From assembly GCF_022458865.1 (NCBI RefSeq), contig NZ_JAJNMU010000002.1, forward strand, positions 1 to 64,000: DNA of 64,000 nucleotides. The letters run 5' to 3'. Origin of the DNA: Paenibacillus periandrae. Lineage in GTDB: Bacteria; Bacillota; Bacilli; Paenibacillales; NBRC-103111. Under the pieces are notes generated by a model. That model was not told where the DNA came from, ran no database searches, and saw only the letters and a list, made by a program, of their open reading frames with translations. Shown here piece by piece: positions 17,166-25,781 of this stretch. How positions within the stretch are numbered: the first letter of the stretch is position 1; each line of letters opens with the position of its first letter. The translations under genes and the position numbers were made by a program.

Positions 17166-18044
17166 TTACCCTTTCACTGAACCAACCATGACACCCTTCG
17201 CAAAATGCTTTTGCAAAAAAGGATAGATGAACAGGATAGGAAGGATCGCGAGGATAATGGCCGCGGAACGGACAGTCTCCGACGGCGGGGCTGAGTCGCC
17301 GATAGAGGCTTCCATGCCGGAGGTTGAAGCGCGGTTATCCAGTACCAACGATTTGACCAGTACCTGCAGCGTCCATTTTTTGGAATCAGTCAAAAACATG
17401 AGCGCATTAAAGTAGGTGTTCCAATGAGCCACAGCAAAAAACAGAAAAAATGCGGCCAAGGCCGGCTTGCTGAGCGGCAGGATGATACGACCAAAAACAC
17501 CCAGGTCCGTACAGCCGTCGATTTTGGCTGACTCCATCACCTCTACCGGCAATGAATCCATAAAGCTTTTGACCACGATCAGACTCCATGCATTGGTCAG
17601 CGACGGAAGGATCAGTGCCCAATACGAATTCATCAAGCCCAGCTCCTTAACCAGAAAAAAGCCGGGGATTAACCCTGCGCTGAACACCAGAGAAAATACA
17701 ACGATCCCGTAAATCCATTTTCGGTGAGGCAATCTTTTTTCGGTCAAGCCGTAAGCCATCGTAAAGGTAAAAGCCAAATTTAAAATCGAGCCTACAATCG
17801 TAATAAACAATGTGCTGTTCAAGGCATTCAGAAAACTATCCGATGATAAAATATAGGCATATGCGGCCAAGGACCATTTTTCGGGAAATAAATGGAAGGT
17901 ATATGGAACGTAAACGGCTCGATCCGTCAAGGACAAGCTCAACACATAAACAAAAGGAAACAGACAGGATACCGAGATGATCGCCAACAACGTATAATTC
18001 ACGATATCAAAAAGCGTTATTTTTTTATGCTGCACAAAGCTCAT
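17166..18044 (-). CDS. ABC importer permease, LplC/YtcP type
   Basis: A 292-residue permease with six hydrophobic segments, EAA loop VEVMESAKIDGCTDLGVFGRI, and the C-terminal KGVMVGSVKG. GGGGGAA precedes the ATG at 18044. It follows its LplB partner by 18 bases and is the last gene of the cluster that begins with the PhyH, amidohydrolase and Rieske genes; a terminator follows. The ATPase is expected elsewhere in the genome. Confidence 0.92.
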   Translation of the reverse strand: MSFVQHKKITLFDIVNYTLLAIISVSCLFPFVYVLSLSLTDRAVYVPYTFHLFPEKWSLAAYAYILSSDSFLNALNSTLFITIVGSILNLAFTFTMAYGLTEKRLPHRKWIYGIVVFSLVFSAGLIPGFFLVKELGLMNSYWALILPSLTNAWSLIVVKSFMDSLPVEVMESAKIDGCTDLGVFGRIILPLSKPALAAFFLFFAVAHWNTYFNALMFLTDSKKWTLQVLVKSLVLDNRASTSGMEASIGDSAPPSETVRSAAIILAILPILFIYPFLQKHFAKGVMVGSVKG

Positions 18045-18062
18045 GGTCGATTCCCCCAGCCT

Positions 18063-19028
18063 TTAGTAAATGCCTTCGTGTCCCAGTTTTTTGACAATAT
18101 AATTCGAGGCCATGACCAGCGCCAGACCAATAAGGCCTTTAAAAAATCCGACGGTTACACCCACACTGTACATACCACGGAGGATTCCGTTATTGTACAC
18201 ATACGTGTCGAATACATCGCCCACATTACGCACTAACGGGTTCATCATCAACAGAACCTGCTCAAAATTGACATCGGTAATATGCCCCAAGCGGAGGATT
18301 AACAGGATAACGATCGTCGGGCGTATGGCCGGCAAAGTCACATGCCAGATTTGCTTGAATCGACCGGCACCGTCGACAACGGCTGCCTCATACCTCTCCG
18401 GGTTGACGCCTGCTATGGCAGCCAGGAAAATAATCGTTCCCCAGCCCGCATCCTTCCATATGCTTTGTACCGTGACCATTCCCCAGAACAGCTTGCTGTC
18501 ATTCAGAAAGGAATATGGCTCCAAACCGACAGCCCGTATGACCTTGTTAATCAAACCGACATCAACAGATAACATGAAAAAGGTCAGACTCGCAATCACG
18601 ACCCATGACAAAAAATGCGGCATATAGATTAACGATTGATTCACCCTTTTGAACACTTCGTGACGAACCTCGTTGAGCATAATTGCCAATAGCACAGGCA
18701 GCGGAAAAAAGAACACAAGCCCGAATACATTGATCAAAAGCGTGTTGCGCAGCATGATATAAAAATGCTCATCCGCAAACATCTCGTTAAAATGCTTCAG
18801 TCCCACCCATGGGCTGGCAGCGAATCCATCAATGGGGCTGTAATCTTTAAAAGCAAGCAGCAGCCCCCACATCGGTACCATCTTAAATACAGCAAAGAAC
18901 AGAAATCCGGGTATCACCAGCAAATACATATGCCTGTATTTCACATATTGCGACCACGCTGAACGCGAACGGACCCGTTCCCGGGAGTTTGCTGCCGTTT
19001 TATTCCATGCTGCCTTTTGAACTTCCAT
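18063..19028 (-). CDS. ABC importer permease, LplB type
   Basis: About 321 residues with a basic N-terminus (ERVRSRSAWSQYVKYRH), YLLVIPGFLFFAVFKMVPMW as first membrane segment, WVGLKHFNEMF, and EAA loop PERYEAAVVDGAGRFKQIW. Three candidate starts exist; I chose ATG 19028 because AAGGAG is seven bases upstream. Between the binding protein and the LplC-type permease in one operon. Confidence 0.92.
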   Translation of the reverse strand: MEVQKAAWNKTAANSRERVRSRSAWSQYVKYRHMYLLVIPGFLFFAVFKMVPMWGLLLAFKDYSPIDGFAASPWVGLKHFNEMFADEHFYIMLRNTLLINVFGLVFFFPLPVLLAIMLNEVRHEVFKRVNQSLIYMPHFLSWVVIASLTFFMLSVDVGLINKVIRAVGLEPYSFLNDSKLFWGMVTVQSIWKDAGWGTIIFLAAIAGVNPERYEAAVVDGAGRFKQIWHVTLPAIRPTIVILLILRLGHITDVNFEQVLLMMNPLVRNVGDVFDTYVYNNGILRGMYSVGVTVGFFKGLIGLALVMASNYIVKKLGHEGIY

Positions 19029-19120
19029 TATCATGCTCCTTCCATTAAAAAATGGGAGGGTCAACGGATAGGCAGCCCACAACGAGCCTACTGTTTGTAA
19101 GTTCCGTTGACCTGGGTTGA

Positions 19121-20629
19121 TTAGTTTCCGAAGTATTCCTTATAGCTGGCGGCAAGCTCTACGAACGATTTTTTCAATACGGCGTTATTCCTTAAGCCTT
19201 CAATATATTGCTTGTATTGATCCATCGTAATGATGCCCATAATGGCTTCCGTTCTTTTCTTTTCAAATTCATCTGCAAATTTCGGCCATTCCGCCGTCCA
19301 GGTCGTCGAACGGATAATTCGGAAGGGATCGACCGTCAGCTCTTTATATAATGGCTTCACTTTTTCGCGATTTGCCAAATCGACTTCAATCGGGGCAAGT
19401 GGGCTGTCTACTTTATCCCACTCGTTTCTTTTAATTGTAAACGGATCATTCGTAAAGCTTTGAATTTCCTTGAGACCGATATCGGTCATGATGTACTTTC
19501 CATTTTCCACCTTATGGTGGATGCCCTCATATCCATAAAATAACGCTTGGGAATTTTCATCGCTGGCCGCCATGTTGAAAACATCAAGAATTTTTTTAAC
19601 TTTTTCTTCAGGCACTTTTTTGGAAATGAACAGCCCGCCTGTAAACCCCGGCTCCAAATAAGCGCTGTAGCCCCCTGGCCCTTTTAGTGAAGGGACCAGT
19701 TCTACACTGGCTTTGGGATTAACCTTTTTATTTTCCTGATCCATCCGGTATTGATGCCAGAAATTTTTGGTATGAAATATCGTTTTACCGGAACCGAAGA
19801 AATTATCCGGCTCAAGGCCTTTGACTGCGGAAAACTCCTTGGACATCAAGCCGTCCGCATATAACTTATGGTACCAATCCACCATGTCCGTATAAGCATC
19901 GCTTAGTAAATTACGGTACATGCCGCCTTCTTTGTTGTATTGTGGGGTAAAGGTGCCAAAGGAAGAAGCAATCGATTCAAAAAACAGCGTTCCTATCAGC
20001 TTGTTGCCAGTGTCCTTAGCTTTGATCTGTTTTAACGCCGTGTACAGCTCATCTGTCGTTTTGGGTAAAGGCAGGCCTACATCATCCAGCAAATCCTTGC
20101 GGATCATCCAGCCTGTATTGATCTGAGAGCGGGCTCTCGGAATAAAGAAATACGTACCTTTATATTTGGAAAACTTCCATGCCGCTTCAGGTATGTTCTT
20201 TTTCAAATTCGGATATTTGCTTAAATCCCCGATCAGAGGACCTAAATCCCAAAAGATGCCCTTATCTACCGCGTTTAATGTACCGATATCATGAGGGTTC
20301 TGAGCGGATACGACATCCGGCAATTCCCCGGTCGCCATCGCCAGATTCAGCTTCGTTTGAAATTCAACATCCGGAATCCATTCAATAGCCAGCTGCAGGT
20401 TGTTATCCTTCTGAAACTTGGTCCAAAATTGATTTTTCATGTCGGGAACCGCAGCAAAGGTTGATACCATCGTGCTATAGGCAAAGGGCTTATTGTCTGC
20501 TGCAGTCGGCTGACTGTCCGTCCCCTTTGCATCATTGGCTGCTGGGGCCGTACTACAGGCTGCCAGCGCAGATAAGGCCATACCCAGTGCGAGATACCCG
20601 GCTGTTCTTGACAACACTTTATTTTGCAT
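19121..20629 (-). CDS. ABC importer solute-binding lipoprotein
   Basis: About 502 residues. Signal peptide ending LAAC, lipid-anchored Cys at about 25, then a Thr/Ala/Gln linker and a large binding domain (IRKDLLDDVGLPLPKTTDEL.., ..GYEGIHHKVENGKYI..). ATG 20629 is favoured over the ATG three codons earlier, because GAGGGG lies nine bases upstream. First of three importer genes; a cre-like site lies about 45 bases before it. The cargo is probably the substrate of the upstream dioxygenase and amidohydrolase genes. Confidence 0.9.
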   Translation of the reverse strand: MQNKVLSRTAGYLALGMALSALAACSTAPAANDAKGTDSQPTAADNKPFAYSTMVSTFAAVPDMKNQFWTKFQKDNNLQLAIEWIPDVEFQTKLNLAMATGELPDVVSAQNPHDIGTLNAVDKGIFWDLGPLIGDLSKYPNLKKNIPEAAWKFSKYKGTYFFIPRARSQINTGWMIRKDLLDDVGLPLPKTTDELYTALKQIKAKDTGNKLIGTLFFESIASSFGTFTPQYNKEGGMYRNLLSDAYTDMVDWYHKLYADGLMSKEFSAVKGLEPDNFFGSGKTIFHTKNFWHQYRMDQENKKVNPKASVELVPSLKGPGGYSAYLEPGFTGGLFISKKVPEEKVKKILDVFNMAASDENSQALFYGYEGIHHKVENGKYIMTDIGLKEIQSFTNDPFTIKRNEWDKVDSPLAPIEVDLANREKVKPLYKELTVDPFRIIRSTTWTAEWPKFADEFEKKRTEAIMGIITMDQYKQYIEGLRNNAVLKKSFVELAASYKEYFGN

Positions 20630-20670
20630 GCCAATCATCCCCTCATTATAGAAATCTTTAATGCGCCCTT

Positions 20671-20684
20671 GTTAAACGCTTACA
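20671..20684. promoter_or_regulatory. cre-like site before the binding-protein gene
   Basis: GTTAAACGCTTACA matches 12 of 14 positions of TGWAANCGNTNWCA. It lies in the 68-base gap between the amidohydrolase stop and the lipoprotein start, so the importer may have its own CcpA-controlled promoter. Confidence 0.45.
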
Positions 20685-20697
20685 AGTATGTGTCTAA

Positions 20698-21780
20698 TCA
20701 GAGCTTGTAAAGCTGTTTGGCATTTTCTTTAAAGATTCTCTGCCATAACGGCTCAGGTAATTTAGGAAATGCAAGCTTCGGAGAATCAAAATCCCAATGC
20801 GGGTAGTCGCTTGAAAACATCAACAGATGCTCGGCATCCATCATTTCCAGCGTTTGCAGCAGGTGGCTGTCATTGTCAGGCCGCTCCAATGGCTGCGAAG
20901 TGATCCGTACATGGTCGCGCAAATAATCGCTCGGACGTTTCTTCACCCAGGGAACCTCATAACGGAGAGCTTTATATTCAGCATCCAGTCTCCACATTAA
21001 AGCTGGCAGCCAGGATACGCCGCCTTCTACAAGCACAACTTTAAACCCGGGAAACCGTTCAAAGACTCCTTCTGTGATAAAGCTGACCAGATGCGCCTGA
21101 AAGCCGAGCGAAAGACAGGTGTGCCACTCAATATAATGGGTTGGATACCCCGGAGTAGGCTGAATATTAATGCCCATACCGTCCGTACCCGGATGAATGG
21201 CCAAGGGCAGTCCGGCCTCCGCACAAGCCTCATAAATTGGGTAATACTGCCGCTGTCCAAATGGCGCCCTTGCACCAGAATCCGTCATCACCTGAACAAA
21301 ATGCGGATGGCCCGCCCATCTTCTGATCTCTGCCGCTGCCGCTAACGGGTCTTGGTGGGCAATCGTAATGGATCCCTTGAATACACCGTCACCATTGTAT
21401 TTGCCAAGCCAGGTATCCGCAAGCCAATCGTTAAATGCAGCAGCTACGGCGGTTGCATAATCCGGATCGGGGAGCAAATTACAGAAGGCACGAGGAAGCA
21501 GAATACAATGATCGATACCATATTTCAGCACATGCTGCTCTCGCAGAAATTCAGGGTCGGAGCCGCTGGGTCCCCCGCCAGGGGGCTTGGCATCCTGCCG
21601 ATCGCCATGCACAGGATTACCGTAATGGCCTCTCCCCCCACCGCTGAACCGTTCCCGCCAAGGCTGCTTCATGTAGGACTGGATTTCTTCCTTGTTTTTC
21701 GGATAGGGATGTACATCACAATCAATGATTCCGGTTTTATTGGTGCTCCGATGATGAGCGCTCTTTATCTGCTCCTCCAT
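20698..21780 (-). CDS. Amidohydrolase-2 family protein (ACMSD-like)
   Basis: About 360 residues, metal-dependent hydrolase/decarboxylase TIM barrel. Seen: GIIDCDVHPYP (metal-binding D-V-H at about 22-24), LAIHPGTDG (metal-binding His), IEWHTC and the late SSDYPHWDF (catalytic Asp). This family contains non-oxidative decarboxylases of aromatic acids and lactone hydrolases; the reaction here is unknown. ATG 21780 is preceded by AGAGGTGG; the frame upstream of it overlaps the structured repeat at 21809 and is not used. It is about 60 percent identical by eye to the protein at 22635-23750, a local duplication. Confidence 0.88.
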   Translation of the reverse strand: MEEQIKSAHHRSTNKTGIIDCDVHPYPKNKEEIQSYMKQPWRERFSGGGRGHYGNPVHGDRQDAKPPGGGPSGSDPEFLREQHVLKYGIDHCILLPRAFCNLLPDPDYATAVAAAFNDWLADTWLGKYNGDGVFKGSITIAHQDPLAAAAEIRRWAGHPHFVQVMTDSGARAPFGQRQYYPIYEACAEAGLPLAIHPGTDGMGINIQPTPGYPTHYIEWHTCLSLGFQAHLVSFITEGVFERFPGFKVVLVEGGVSWLPALMWRLDAEYKALRYEVPWVKKRPSDYLRDHVRITSQPLERPDNDSHLLQTLEMMDAEHLLMFSSDYPHWDFDSPKLAFPKLPEPLWQRIFKENAKQLYKL

Positions 21781-21808
21781 AATGAGGTACCACCTCTTTC
21801 TGTGTTTT

Positions 21809-21977
21809 CTAGAAGTACGGTGAATAAGTCCCGCTGCACAGCCAAATATCCTTCCGATCGCTGTTGAAATCGTGAAATGGGATGAGATCAAGTGGTTTAT
21901 TCACGATTTCAAAGGCGAGCGCTGACGCTTCTCCAGGATCATTTGGCTGCTCCGCTTGTTATTCACCACACTTCTAG
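21809..21977 (-). repeat. Dispersed structured repeat, copy A
   Basis: 169 bases, bounded by inverted repeats CTAGAAGT..GGTGAATAA. On the minus strand it has the blocks GCGGAGC, TCCTGGAGAAGCG, GCGCTCGCCTTTG, CAACAGCGAT and GTGCAGC shared with copies B and C, and two long stems: AGCCAAATGATCCT with AGGATATTTGGCT, and TGAAATCGTGAA with TTCACGATTTCA. It fills the gap between the Rieske gene stop and the amidohydrolase start. Either a MITE-like element or a structured RNA; unnamed as far as I know. Confidence 0.8.
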
Positions 21978-21998
21978 CGTCTTGCCGAATAACGTACA

Positions 21999-22415
21999 TT
22001 ATCTGTTCACAGAAACCATAACCATAACGCGCTCCTCTTCGACACTAACTGGGAACGTCTCCAGCTTGGGCTGCTCCTCCTCCGGGAGCTCTACCTCAAC
22101 CTCATAGGTCTTCACCCAGCAGCGATTGGGGTCAAACAACGAGTGCCCGTTCGTTAGATCGAATTCCCAGCCATGCCATGGACAGCGGAGAATCTCTCCT
22201 TCCCGCCCATACAGAAACTCTCCGGGCTGCGAGGGTAGCGTCGTTCCTGAAACATTGCCCACACATAATGGCGCCTGCTGGTGAGGACAGCTGTTTTTCA
22301 CCGCGTAGTACGTACCATTAACATTAAAAACACCCATCGTAATGCCTTCTACCGTAACAATTTTCCTTTGACCCGGTAAAATTTCACTGGTAGCCCCTAC
22401 CAAATGCTTGCCCAT
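21999..22415 (-). CDS. Rieske [2Fe-2S] protein
   Basis: 138 residues, a stand-alone Rieske ferredoxin-like domain. Cluster ligands are visible: C43-P-H45 and C78-P-W-H81. In oxygenase systems such proteins pass electrons to a terminal oxidase; others serve as small subunits or redox sensors. No reductase is encoded nearby. ATG at 22415; the upstream site is only moderately good. The gene stands between two copies of a structured repeat in opposite orientation and between two paralogous amidohydrolase genes, so it likely shares their pathway. No signal peptide, so cytoplasmic. Confidence 0.92.
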   Translation of the reverse strand: MGKHLVGATSEILPGQRKIVTVEGITMGVFNVNGTYYAVKNSCPHQQAPLCVGNVSGTTLPSQPGEFLYGREGEILRCPWHGWEFDLTNGHSLFDPNRCWVKTYEVEVELPEEEQPKLETFPVSVEEERVMVMVSVNR

Positions 22416-22454
22416 CTGACGATTCTCCCCTCTGTTTTACTATACCTATTTACT

Positions 22455-22640
22455 TTATAAGTCCGGTGAATAAGGAGCGGAGCGGTCAAATAATCCTGGA
22501 AAAGCGGAGCGGTCGCCTTTGTTTCCGTATTTATACAGCTAAATGTCTTATACGATCAGAGAAATATGGAAACAACAGCGATTGGAAGGATATTTGACCG
22601 CGCAGCGGATAATTATTCACCTTATTCACCGGACTTATAA
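22455..22640 (+). repeat. Dispersed structured repeat, copy B
   Basis: 186 bases with perfect 21-base terminal inverted repeats (beginning TTATAAGTCCGGTGAATAA). Inside are AGCGGAGCGGTCA, TCCTGG, AGCGGTCGCCTTTG, CAACAGCGAT and CCGCGCAGCG, and stems GGTCAAATAATCCT/AGGATATTTGACC and TTTCCGTATTT/AAATATGGAAA. The right end overlaps the stop codon of the amidohydrolase at 22635 (TTA TAA is part of the repeat end). Opposite orientation to copy A. Confidence 0.85.
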
Positions 22641-23750
22641 CCCATAAAACTCCTCCGCATTTTCAAAAAAGATACGATTGTACAGCTTCTCCGGAAGCTT
22701 GGGAAAAGCCGATTTCGGATTGTCAAAATCCCAGTGCGGATAATCCGAGGAGAACATCAGCAGGTGCTCGGCATCCATCATTCTTAACATATCCATAAAA
22801 TCCTCGTCATTGCCTGGTCTTTCCAACGGCTGCGAGGTAATCCGCACATGGTCACGCAAATATTCACTTGGCATCTTTTTGACCCAGGGGATTTCGTGAC
22901 GTAATGCCTTGTACTCCATATCGAGCCGCCACATCAACGGAACCAGCCATGTCGAGCTGCCCTCGACCAGCACGATACGCAGATCAGGGAACCGCTCAAA
23001 CGTTCCTTCCGTCAAGAGACTGACCAAATGTGCCTGAAAGCTGAGCGACATACAGGTATGCCATTCAATATAATGGCTTGGATTGCCTGGAGACGGAAGA
23101 ATATTAATACCAATGCCATCTAATCCCGGATGCAGAGCAAGCGGTAAATGATGTCTGCTGCACGCTTCGAATATCGGATGAAAATTCCGGTGTCCCATCA
23201 GAAATCTTGCTCCCGAATCGGTAGTCACCTGGATAAAATGCTTGTGCCCTGCCCAACGGTCGATCTCCTTGGCAGCCGAGGCGGGATCGCTGTGATTGAT
23301 AACGATCGACGACTTGAATATGCCGTCATGGTTATCGCCCGGACCGATCCATGTATCCGCGATCCACTCGTTATAGGCCGAGGCAATTGCATTCCCGTAA
23401 TCCAGATCGGGAAACTGGCAGCTGTTCTCGCGCGGAATCAAGATCGCGGTTTTGATATTATTCGCTTCAAGCAGCTGCTTGCGCATGAAGCCCGGGTCAG
23501 AGCCAGCCGGACCTCCGTCGGGTGGAATCGAGTCCTGACGCATACCGTGGGAGGGGTTGCCGTAAAACAACCCTCTCCCTCCTCCCCGAAACCGTTCTTT
23601 CCAGAACTTCGGCAAGTATTGCCTAATTTGATCCATGCTTTTGGGTATCGGATGCACATCACAATCGATTATGCCGTGCTTCACTTTCTTTCTTGCGGCT
23701 CTGGAAGTGTCTGAAGGTTCGTCTACTGCTGCCTGCTCATTTACTGACAT
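22635..23750 (-). CDS. Amidohydrolase-2 family protein (paralogue)
   Basis: About 371 residues; same architecture as the protein at 20698-21780: GIIDCDVHPIP, LALHPGLDG, IEWHTC, SSDYPHWDF, and the shared stretch YLRDHVRITSQPLERP. GGGGGG lies before the ATG at 23750, which I prefer to the 20-codon longer start. The stop codon falls inside the end of repeat copy B, so insertion of the repeat may have set the present C-terminus (EEFYGL). Two copies may act on related substrates or form a heteromer; the reaction is unknown. Confidence 0.88.
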   Translation of the reverse strand: MSVNEQAAVDEPSDTSRAARKKVKHGIIDCDVHPIPKSMDQIRQYLPKFWKERFRGGGRGLFYGNPSHGMRQDSIPPDGGPAGSDPGFMRKQLLEANNIKTAILIPRENSCQFPDLDYGNAIASAYNEWIADTWIGPGDNHDGIFKSSIVINHSDPASAAKEIDRWAGHKHFIQVTTDSGARFLMGHRNFHPIFEACSRHHLPLALHPGLDGIGINILPSPGNPSHYIEWHTCMSLSFQAHLVSLLTEGTFERFPDLRIVLVEGSSTWLVPLMWRLDMEYKALRHEIPWVKKMPSEYLRDHVRITSQPLERPGNDEDFMDMLRMMDAEHLLMFSSDYPHWDFDNPKSAFPKLPEKLYNRIFFENAEEFYGL

Positions 23751-23834
23751 TGCATATCCCCCCTGCTTAAGCATAGTCATTATGGTTGCTCTATCGTTAA
23801 CCTCATCCATTTACCTGTTCATTGCTCTACCTAT

Positions 23835-24671
23835 TTATTTGCCCACCTGCTGGGGTGCATGCTCCTTCAACCATAACTTAAGCGGCACCTCTTCATCCGT
23901 TGGTGTGTAATACCCGTTGCAGTTAATCCCGTCACCCAGCAGCTGCCGTTGTATCGGATCACACTTCTGATACAGATTCTGCACCGTCATATCGTCCTTC
24001 GTCCGTATCCAACGGTAGCCGTAACCATAGAAGAGCACCTTGCGCGTAATGTCAGACCAATTCGGACTGGCCGCATGCCACAACCGCCGGTCAAAGAATA
24101 CAGCCGTTCCCGGCTTCACACATACGGGAATTGCTCCCTCGAGTTGACCGATCCCATTCTCAGGTCTGACCATTGTATTATTCAAATGGCTGTTGGGAAC
24201 AATCCAGAAATTACCGCGTCCTGGCTCGGAAATATCCGATAAAAAATATGCTACTTTCAACGACATACGTGGTCGCGGCTCCGATTCCATTTCAATATTC
24301 ATCCGCCCGCTGTCCTGATGCCAGCCGAACGTTTTATCGTTCTGCTCCGCACCGCTCGGTGGGGTAACGATCATATGGGCATGATACAAATAAATGTTCC
24401 AGCCCAGAATACCCCATACTTTGGGAAGCACCTTTTCATAATCGAGTAAATCAAGGAAAAGCTGATGATCTGGAATAAAGTTGGGATGAAACAATGCCTT
24501 GGTTGTATCATGACCAGCCTTTACCTTCGTTTCGAATATATGGTCAACCTCTTTAGTAAGCGCTGCCACTTGCTCGGGCGATAAAGCATTTTCCAGGATC
24601 AGATACCCTGTCTCGTTAAACGTTTGACGCTCTTCCTCTGTTAATGCATACTGCAAACTAGATGGCTCCAT
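23835..24671 (-). CDS. Phytanoyl-CoA dioxygenase (PhyH)-family Fe(II)/2-oxoglutarate oxygenase
   Basis: 278 residues with the iron-binding triad HxD...H: H118-Q-D120 (FGWHQDSGR) and H199 (RRLWHAAS), and Arg210 (DITRKVLFYG) for 2-oxoglutarate. Family members hydroxylate small molecules using oxygen and 2-oxoglutarate. First gene of the set PhyH, amidohydrolase, Rieske, amidohydrolase, importer, with 84 bases to the next gene. It lies downstream of an AraC regulator that has its own terminator, so it probably has its own promoter at about 24700-24830. Substrate unknown. Confidence 0.9.
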   Translation of the reverse strand: MEPSSLQYALTEEERQTFNETGYLILENALSPEQVAALTKEVDHIFETKVKAGHDTTKALFHPNFIPDHQLFLDLLDYEKVLPKVWGILGWNIYLYHAHMIVTPPSGAEQNDKTFGWHQDSGRMNIEMESEPRPRMSLKVAYFLSDISEPGRGNFWIVPNSHLNNTMVRPENGIGQLEGAIPVCVKPGTAVFFDRRLWHAASPNWSDITRKVLFYGYGYRWIRTKDDMTVQNLYQKCDPIQRQLLGDGINCNGYYTPTDEEVPLKLWLKEHAPQQVGK

Positions 24672-24835
24672 TGATCATTTCCTCCATTTCAAATTATGAT
24701 GGCCGCTTGGCTATCTCTAACATAAAAGCTTGCTTCTTCTCTATCAGCATAGTCCCTTTTTTCCTTCAGCACCATTAACGATACCCGCCTCTTTGTACGA
24801 TCTTACGATTGTGGCAAAATTTTTTAGAAAGAAAA

Positions 24836-24864
24836 GACACCTGCTGCATTTCTGTGCAAGTGCC
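24836..24864 (-). terminator. Rho-independent terminator after the AraC gene
   Basis: Minus-strand stem GGCACTTGC / GCAGGTGTC (one G-T pair plus one T-G), loop of 11, followed by TTTTCTTTC. It lies 17 bases past the AraC stop. Confidence 0.65.
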
Positions 24865-24880
24865 TCTATGAAAGTTAAAT

Positions 24881-25654
24881 TTATCCGTATTTTTCGTTCA
24901 AAAAATCTGTCGGTGAATAACCGGTCACCTTTTTAAAAACGCGATGAAAATAAGCCTGGTCACAAAATCCCGTCTGCTCGGCAATTTCGCGAACTGTTAT
25001 CGATTTGCTCAGCATCAAATCTTTCGCTACCGAGATCCGCACATCATGAAGATATTCTATCGGCGTAAAGCCGGTCACCTGCTTAAATAAACAGGATATG
25101 TAATTAGGCGTTTTCCCACTGTAATCCGACAAATCCTGCAGCTTGATGGATTCGTGATGATGATTGTGGATATAGTTTTTGATATCGGTAACGAGCTTCA
25201 ATTTCCGTGTGCCAAGCTCCCTGTGATCCAGGTCGCTGTTGATCATACTGAGCATCTCCAGCAGAATCGCATAACAGGTTGTATCCAGATAAGGCCCCTT
25301 CATCTGCCAGTGATGGGTTAACTGCGAGAATCTCAGCTTGAAATACGCAGAGTTTTGAATTTTCATTTTAAAGCTCTTTTTCTTGTCCAATATGGGCAGC
25401 AGTCCTTGATCGGCTCCTGTCGAACTGAAAACCGTTGCATACCTTTGATGATATTCAAGAGCTGCTCCACTGCGCAGTGAACCCTCCGGAATGTACAAAA
25501 TATCACCCTGCTGCAGCGGGATTTTCTCATTATCAACCCAATAAATCAATTTGCCGCTTGTAATAAAAATCAGTAAATCATGTGTGGTTACGGTGCGATC
25601 CATCCTCCAGCTGCTGTCAAGCTCCTTCACATAACATGAGTGCAGGTTAAACAT
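24881..25654 (-). CDS. AraC-family transcription regulator
   Basis: About 257 residues. The N-terminal cupin-type ligand domain (WVDNEKIPLQQGDILYIPEG) is followed by two C-terminal helix-turn-helix motifs: LQDLSDYSGKTPNYISCLF and VREIAEQTGFCDQAYFHRVF, then GYSPTDF. AAGGAGG is nine bases before the ATG at 25654; the alternative ATG two codons earlier is too close. Divided from the PhyH gene by a terminator, and preceded by a cre-like site. Likely local activator of the dioxygenase-amidohydrolase-importer cluster. Confidence 0.9.
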   Translation of the reverse strand: MFNLHSCYVKELDSSWRMDRTVTTHDLLIFITSGKLIYWVDNEKIPLQQGDILYIPEGSLRSGAALEYHQRYATVFSSTGADQGLLPILDKKKSFKMKIQNSAYFKLRFSQLTHHWQMKGPYLDTTCYAILLEMLSMINSDLDHRELGTRKLKLVTDIKNYIHNHHHESIKLQDLSDYSGKTPNYISCLFKQVTGFTPIEYLHDVRISVAKDLMLSKSITVREIAEQTGFCDQAYFHRVFKKVTGYSPTDFLNEKYG

Positions 25655-25687
25655 CCACATCCGCCTCCTTGTATTATCAATATTAAT

Positions 25688-25701
25688 TGTAAACGTTTTC
25701 T
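25688..25701. promoter_or_regulatory. cre-like CcpA operator
   Basis: TGTAAACGTTTTCT matches 13 of 14 positions of the CcpA consensus. It lies 34 bases upstream of the AraC start, in the promoter zone, so the regulator may be carbon-catabolite controlled. Confidence 0.55.
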
Positions 25702-25781
25702 AGGGAAATTCCAGAGATTCGTTTCGGACGATAAGGTAATAAATTCGGAACTTACAGCACTAAGATTCAATCGAAACCTCT

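Noticed and set aside
21781..21891. 37-codon N-terminal extension of the amidohydrolase
   Set aside because: It reads into the structured repeat and has no ribosome site; the ATG at 21780 has one.
21809..22640. CRISPR-like or attachment-site reading of the repeats
   Set aside because: Copies are inverted, of 160-190 bases with internal stems, and there are no regularly spaced spacers or integrase genes.
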